Source: Bradyrhizobium sp. WSM1417 (GTDB taxonomy: Bacteria > Pseudomonadota > Alphaproteobacteria > Rhizobiales > Xanthobacteraceae). From it: 64,000 nt of DNA. The notes beneath the pieces were generated by a model. It did no database searches. It was not told the origin of the DNA and saw only the letters and a program-made list of their open reading frames with translations. The DNA is taken from contig NZ_KI911783.1 in NCBI RefSeq assembly GCF_000515415.1, positions 1,850,392 through 1,914,391 of the forward strand. Direction: 5' to 3'. Positions 60,202 to 64,000 of this stretch are shown piece by piece (positions within the stretch are counted from its first letter, which is position 1; every line of letters starts with the position of its first letter). Both the position numbers and the translations under genes were made by a program.

Positions 60202-60564
60202 TCAGTGATCGGGCCCCTCATATTCCGCCCAACAATCCGACGTCTCGTAGACCCTCACGATCGAGAGTTGCGCTAGGCGCGCTTTCGTGCGCTCCCAGAT
60301 CCAGATGGCGATATTTTCCGCTGTCGGATTCTCCAATCCCGGAACTTGGTTCAGGCACTGGTGATCGAGCTTCTTTAGAACGATGCCGAACGATTCTTCT
60401 AGGTCGAAGAAATCGGCTACGAACCCGGTGTGCGGATCGACTGGACCGTTCAACACGATCTCGATCCGATAGGAGTGACCGTGCATCCGATGACAGCGAT
60501 GTGTCTGTGGGACACTTGGAAGCCAGTGGGCTGCCTCGAACTTAAATGCCAGGGATATCTTCAT
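60202..60564 (-). CDS. queD: 6-carboxy-5,6,7,8-tetrahydropterin synthase family protein
   Basis: 120 residues from the ATG at 60564; the open frame back to 60666 is not family-like. Makes 6-carboxytetrahydropterin from dihydroneopterin triphosphate, second step to queuosine. Zinc ligands His13 (FEAAHWLP), His28 and His30 (HRMHGHSY) and catalytic Cys24 have the same spacing as E. coli QueD (16, 31, 33, 27). The C-terminal blocks DFFDLEESFGIVLKKLDHQC and NPTAENIAIWIWE are typical. No other queuosine genes are in the window. Confidence 0.9.
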   Translation of the reverse strand: MKISLAFKFEAAHWLPSVPQTHRCHRMHGHSYRIEIVLNGPVDPHTGFVADFFDLEESFGIVLKKLDHQCLNQVPGLENPTAENIAIWIWERTKARLAQLSIVRVYETSDCWAEYEGPDH

Positions 60565-60566
60565 CT

Positions 60567-60956
60567 GATGCCGAGATGCCTTCTTCACGTTGAGCTGCCA
60601 TTCCGCATGAGCCAGGCAGTACGCGACGGCTTGCCGCGTGTCCTCGACCACGTCGGGGCCGTCCATCGTTGAAGCAGCAATTTTTCAAGCGCGTCTCGTC
60701 GAACCCGTCCGGCAGGGCTTCCGCTGTGGATACACGAGTTCGTGTTCGTGTCCGCAAGTGATGGCCAGCGCGGCGTTCCATTTCTTGGGGTTTGCAAATC
60801 CAACCGATGCCGGCCCGTACCGGCAGCGCGCCTTTCGCCTCGATAGGGGCGCGGAGACCGAGGTGATGGAGCGCTTGCGGGAGATCGTTGCCGACCGGCC
60901 GAAATGCGTTCGGCGCACCAAGTCGCGGAGGAGGAACATCCGCCGGGTGAAAGCGC
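60567..60956. other. Unresolved gap between queD and fixK2
   Basis: A plus frame (60638-61078, with MASAAFHFLGFANPTDAGPY) and minus frames overlap here. Neither can be preferred; the plus frame runs into the fixK2 coding region in antisense. Confidence 0.3.
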
Positions 60957-61655
60957 TCATGCGTCGAGATTCCGCAGGCGCTGGCGATTGCGCAGCACGA
61001 TCTGGCGAGCGCCACAAAAACCGAGAATGCCCTCAACATGAAGCTGTGAGAGTGCACGCGACACGGTTTCGACTGTGAGGCCGAGATAGTCACCCACGTC
61101 GCGGCGGCACATCGGCAGGGCCATCATGCCGGCGACAGCGAGGCGGCGATCCATTTGGAGCAGGAAGGTTGCAACACGCTCCATTGCCGTTTTGCGTCCG
61201 AGCAGCAACATGTGATCTTCGGCGTGACGCAGCTCGCCCGCCGTCATGTCCCAGAGCTTGCGGGCGACCTTTACGTCAGTGCCGGCCACCCTTTCCAGGC
61301 TGGCACGCTTCAGGAGGCGCACGCTGGTGTTGATGATCGCTTCGGCCGCAAAGCGATGCGTCTGGCGGGATTCGAGGCCGAATACGTCACCGGGAAGATG
61401 GAATGCGCCGATCTGGCGGCGACCGTCGGAGAACATCTTGTAGGTGCGTACAGCTCCAACTACAACTTGATAGACATGTTCGGCGGGCTCCTCCTCGCCA
61501 TAGATCTCCTCTCCCTTGCGATAGGAGAACTCGGTGGCAACGAGGCCGATATCTCCGGCGATCGCGCCGAAGTGGTCACAGACCAGACGCGCGGGGGCGA
61601 TCTTGCCATCTATTTGGGTATTGATCGCCTGGGTCTTGAGCGTCTGGATCAGCAT
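60957..61655 (-). CDS. fixK2: Crp/Fnr-type regulator FixK2
   Basis: 232 residues from the second Met (61655), the length of Bradyrhizobium FixK2; starting at 61664 would add three. Cyclic-nucleotide-like sensor domain (FSYRKGEEIYGEEEPAEHVY, GRRQIGAFHLPGDVFGLES), dimer helix, and a helix-turn-helix DVGDYLGLTVETVSRALSQL. Cys183 lies in LPMCRRDVGDY, the redox-sensitive position, and DNA-contact positions 195, 196 and 200 are Val, Glu and Arg (Leu, Glu, Arg in B. japonicum). No N-terminal cysteine cluster, so it is not an oxygen sensor. It should be activated by FixJ and turn on microaerobic genes (fixNOQP and others) through TTGAT-N4-ATCAA boxes. Confidence 0.93.
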   Translation of the reverse strand: MLIQTLKTQAINTQIDGKIAPARLVCDHFGAIAGDIGLVATEFSYRKGEEIYGEEEPAEHVYQVVVGAVRTYKMFSDGRRQIGAFHLPGDVFGLESRQTHRFAAEAIINTSVRLLKRASLERVAGTDVKVARKLWDMTAGELRHAEDHMLLLGRKTAMERVATFLLQMDRRLAVAGMMALPMCRRDVGDYLGLTVETVSRALSQLHVEGILGFCGARQIVLRNRQRLRNLDA

Positions 61656-61739
61656 CTGCGCCATCTCCGTTGTGATGGAGCATTGCTACGCGGGATCGTT
61701 CGGTTCGAAAATTTCGAGCGATATCTTAAGGAGGTTTAC

Positions 61740-62180
61740 CTAAGGAGAATCCCGTAGGTCTGTAGCAGCACCTGTCCTGAAGGCGCGGCGGATGCATTTC
61801 GCCAGGCTTTCATCGAGGAGCGGCTTGAAAATCACGTGCTTGACGCCGGCCGCCGCCGCCCGCGCCGAGATATTTCCATCCGGATAGCCGGTGATCAGGA
61901 TGACAGGTGTGTCGACGCCGGATTGGCGCAGCCGCCAAGCCAACTCGATGCCGTTGATCTCAGGCATCTTGTAGTCGATCACGTAGCAGTCCGCGCCCGG
62001 TGGGGTCGTCGTATTGAGCAGCGCCGTGGCGCTTCTGAAGGTCCGCACGGCAAAGCCCTCAATTTCCAGCAGGAAGCTCAGGGACGCCAGCACAGCGGCA
62101 TCGTCATCGACCACGTAGACGGTGGGCTTTGCCGATTCCCAGCTTGAGAGCCGCTGATGGTGCGCGCCGATTTCGATCAT
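61740..62180 (-). CDS. Single-domain response regulator (FixJ-type receiver)
   Basis: 146 residues: a receiver domain without output domain. TVYVVDDDAAVLASLSFLLE with the acidic pocket, phospho-acceptor Asp in DCYVIDYKMPEINGIELAWR, ILITGYPDGNISARAAAAGV and the conserved Lys in VIFKPLLDESL. In Bradyrhizobium an equivalent receiver lies between fixJ and fixK2. It might sink phosphate from FixL or act on another kinase. A TTGA-N6-TCAA box lies 34-47 bp before its start. Confidence 0.9.
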   Translation of the reverse strand: MIEIGAHHQRLSSWESAKPTVYVVDDDAAVLASLSFLLEIEGFAVRTFRSATALLNTTTPPGADCYVIDYKMPEINGIELAWRLRQSGVDTPVILITGYPDGNISARAAAAGVKHVIFKPLLDESLAKCIRRAFRTGAATDLRDSP

Positions 62181-62213
62181 GTGGCCTGGCTACCATAGGC
62201 CGGCGCAAGCGCA

Positions 62214-62227
62214 TTGACCTGCCTCAA
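62214..62227. promoter_or_regulatory. FixK-type box overlapping the fixJ stop
   Basis: TTGACCTGCCTCAA fits TTGA-N6-TCAA. Its centre is about 40 bp before the receiver gene start on the minus strand, so FixK2 could give that gene its own promoter (feedback). Eight fixed bases are expected about once per 64 kb by chance. Confidence 0.45.
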
Positions 62228-62841
62228 TCCTTCAGCATGCCAGTGCGCATCGCCAGACGCAAAAGTTCCGACAGGCTATTGGCCTGCATCTTGGTCATCA
62301 CATTGGCCCGGTAGACCTCGATAGTGCGCGGGCTGATGTCGTATTCGCGAGCGATCAGCTTGTTGGAGAGACCTGCGACCAGCCCCTCCATGACCTGATG
62401 CTCGCGCGGGCTCAAGGAGGCGACACGCGCGGCGATGTCCTGCGCGACGGCCTCGTTCTTGGCGGCTGGCTCCCCCTCGCGAACCGCGGATTCGATCAAG
62501 GTGATGAGGCGGTCGTCATCGAAGGGTTTTTCCAGGAAGTCAACCGCACCAAGCTTAATCGCTCCGACCGCGAGCGGGACATCGCCGTGACCTGTTATGA
62601 TCAGGATCGGAAAAGGGCAGTGCTGCGCCTTCAGGCGTTTCAGAAGCTCGATCCCATCAAGCCCTGGCATGCGCACATCGGAGACGACGCAGCCGAAGGC
62701 GAGGCCGGGCAGGGCATTGAGGAAGCTCTGCGCGTTGTTGAACAGCGTGACGGCGAAGCCCGAAGATTCCAGCAGGAAGTTCAGCGAATCCCGCATCGCC
62801 TCGTCGTCGTCAATAACGTAGATGATTCCCTTGGTCGTCAT
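62224..62841 (-). CDS. fixJ: Response regulator FixJ
   Basis: 205 residues. Receiver domain with phospho-Asp55 in FGCVVSDVRMPGLDGIELL, ILIITGHGDVPLAVGAIKLG and Lys in DFLEKPFDDDRL; then a LuxR-type helix-turn-helix (SLSPREHQVMEGLVAGLSNK, DISPRTIEVYRANVMTKM). Phosphorylated by FixL under low oxygen, it activates fixK2. Its ATG lies 3 bp after the fixL stop, so the two are coupled. Confidence 0.96.
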   Translation of the reverse strand: MTTKGIIYVIDDDEAMRDSLNFLLESSGFAVTLFNNAQSFLNALPGLAFGCVVSDVRMPGLDGIELLKRLKAQHCPFPILIITGHGDVPLAVGAIKLGAVDFLEKPFDDDRLITLIESAVREGEPAAKNEAVAQDIAARVASLSPREHQVMEGLVAGLSNKLIAREYDISPRTIEVYRANVMTKMQANSLSELLRLAMRTGMLKD

Positions 62842-62844
62842 GGA

Positions 62845-64000
62845 TCAGTTCTCGTCGGCTGCCGGCAAGGTGAAGCGGAATGTCGCTCCACCCGATGCGT
62901 TGCTCGCGGCCCGCATGCGGCCGCCGTGAGCCTCGATGATCGAGCGGCTGATGGACAGTCCCACGCCCATGCCGGTGTCCTTGGTGGTGAAAAAACTCTG
63001 AAACAGGTTTGGCATGACGTCGTCCTGGAAGCCGGAGCCGGTATCGGAGACCTCGATCTCGATCATATCATCGGCGACGCGGCGGTTGGTGAGGACGAGC
63101 TCGCGCCGTGGTGACCGCGCCATCGCTTCCAGCGCATTGCGGAACAAATTGACCAGCACCTGCTGGATTTGCACCCGGTCGGCGAGCACCAGATCGGCCC
63201 CGGGATCGAGATCAAAGTGGATCTGCACGTTCTGTTCGCGCGCGCCGGCAAGCCCGAGTGCGCCGGCCTCGTCGGTCAGCTTGGACAGGCTCTCGACCCG
63301 CTTCTCCGACCCGCCGCGGGAGACGAAATCGCGTAGACGCCGTATGATCTCGCCGGCGCGCAATGCCTGCTCGGCGGCCCGGTCCAATGCGCTCTCGATC
63401 TTTAGCGTGTTCGGATCGCTGCTGCCGGCGAGCAGCCGTCGCGAGCCCTTCATGTAATTGCTGATCGCTGCCAGAGGTTGGTTGAGCTCGTGGGCGAGCG
63501 CGGAGGCCATTTCGCCCATCGCGGTCAGCCGCGAGACATGGACGAGCTCGGACTGCAATTCCTCGAGTTGCGCTTGGGTCTGCTGATACTCGGTGAGGTC
63601 GCGGATGAAACCGGTGAATAAAGGCTCGCCGCCTGAACGCATTTCGCCGATTGACAGGTGCATCGGAAACGTGGTGCCGTCGCGCCGCTTGCCGGTCACG
63701 ATGCGGCCGATGCCGATGATGTGCGGATTGCCGCTAGTGCGGTAGCGGACGATGTAGCTGTCGTGGCGGGACCGGTCGGGCTCCGGCATCAAGATGCTGA
63801 CGTTCTGGCCGGTGGCGTCATGCTCGGCCCAGCCGAACAGACGCTCGGCCGCCGTGCTGAAGAGCAGCATCTTGCCGCGGCCGTCAATGACGATCATCGC
63901 ATCGGGGATGGTCTGAAGGATCGTGCGCAGGAGAGTATTGCGACGACGCAGCGCCTCTTCGACCTGCTTCTCCTCGTCGATGTCGAGCAAGATGCCGCTG
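62845..64000 (-). CDS. fixL: Oxygen-sensor histidine kinase FixL (N-terminus outside window)
   Basis: About 385 C-terminal residues; the frame is open to the right edge. Haem-PAS domain: TIPDAMIVIDGRGKMLLFST, EPDRSRHDSYIVRY with the proximal haem His, and IIGIGRIVTGKRRDGTTFPM with the distal Arg that senses O2. Then the kinase: MGEMASALAHELNQPLAAIS with the phosphorylated His, and the ATP-binding blocks NLFRNALEAMARS, EVSDTGSGFQDDV, FFTTKDTGMGVGLSISRS. Deoxy-FixL phosphorylates FixJ. Of the roughly 505 residues usual for Bradyrhizobium FixL, the first PAS domain is cut off. Confidence 0.96.
   Translation of the reverse strand, partial: SGILLDIDEEKQVEEALRRRNTLLRTILQTIPDAMIVIDGRGKMLLFSTAAERLFGWAEHDATGQNVSILMPEPDRSRHDSYIVRYRTSGNPHIIGIGRIVTGKRRDGTTFPMHLSIGEMRSGGEPLFTGFIRDLTEYQQTQAQLEELQSELVHVSRLTAMGEMASALAHELNQPLAAISNYMKGSRRLLAGSSDPNTLKIESALDRAAEQALRAGEIIRRLRDFVSRGGSEKRVESLSKLTDEAGALGLAGAREQNVQIHFDLDPGADLVLADRVQIQQVLVNLFRNALEAMARSPRRELVLTNRRVADDMIEIEVSDTGSGFQDDVMPNLFQSFFTTKDTGMGVGLSISRSIIEAHGGRMRAASNASGGATFRFTLPAADEN

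Noticed and set aside
62398..63114. 238-residue plus-strand frame
   Set aside because: Antisense of fixJ and fixL.

Overview
The window most resembles an alphaproteobacterial nitrogen-fixing symbiont of the Bradyrhizobium type. The right end carries fixL-fixJ-receiver-fixK2 in the Bradyrhizobium order; fixK2 read from its second Met is 232 residues long with a Cys at 183, as in Bradyrhizobium FixK2. A groESL operon with a CIRCE operator, a NifA/sigma-54 promoter, FixK boxes and small Bradyrhizobium-type proteins agree with this. The genus call is inferred from sequence memory, not from a search.

There are two kinds of DNA. From about 1 to 53.9 kb it is a mosaic like the accessory part of a symbiosis island: intact catabolic and biosynthetic genes sit among remnants of at least five transposase types and many genes broken by frameshift or truncation. 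From about 54 to 64 kb it looks like chromosome backbone (groESL, small conserved proteins, gcrA-like, queD, fixLJ/fixK2). asd at 47.5 kb is an outlying housekeeping gene.

Left part (1.6-13.6 kb): a catabolic block with a GH88 unsaturated-uronyl hydrolase, an AraD1/GguC-type 2-keto-3-deoxy sugar acid dehydratase, a MocR regulator, a semialdehyde dehydrogenase with one frameshift, a class III CoA-transferase, an enoyl-CoA hydratase, a ruined MaoC hydratase, an MFS importer, then remnants of a MocE-like Rieske ferredoxin, its reductase and a sugar-phosphate isomerase. Direct repeats 21 bp apart occur in front of two of the transcription units and may be the MocR operator.

14-18.4 kb: a PurF-like amidotransferase with Ser where the catalytic N-terminal Cys should be, preceded by a sigma-54-type promoter, then a HAD phosphatase, a broken hydroxyacid dehydrogenase and a methyltransferase. 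18.4-24.4 kb: mostly debris (IS5-type transposases, truncated polysaccharide deacetylase, diaminopropionate ammonia-lyase tail, DUF3551, MarR, HipA and EAL fragments). 25-32 kb: a three-gene unit of a membrane patatin-like lipase, a secreted one-haem protein and a di-haem peroxidase related to RoxA and bacterial fatty-acid diol synthases.

33.7-38 kb: the most unusual locus, a 661-residue fusion of an argininosuccinate-synthase-like domain with a PF10014-type 2-oxoglutarate/Fe(II) amino-acid dioxygenase, flanked by a DMT exporter and a GNAT acetyltransferase. 38-46.7 kb: IS debris, a broken ABC importer, a nif-associated 4Fe-4S leucine-rich-variant repeat protein, and a TlpA-like redoxin behind an exact sigma-54 promoter and an exact NifA upstream activator site. 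49-52 kb: a decayed pair of a PrnB/IDO-superfamily enzyme and a radical-SAM protein that has lost its Fe-S motif, next to an acetyltransferase.

Many breaks are single-base indels (asd, aldehyde dehydrogenase, PurF-like, IS5). Some may be sequencing errors rather than true pseudogenes; this cannot be settled from the sequence alone.
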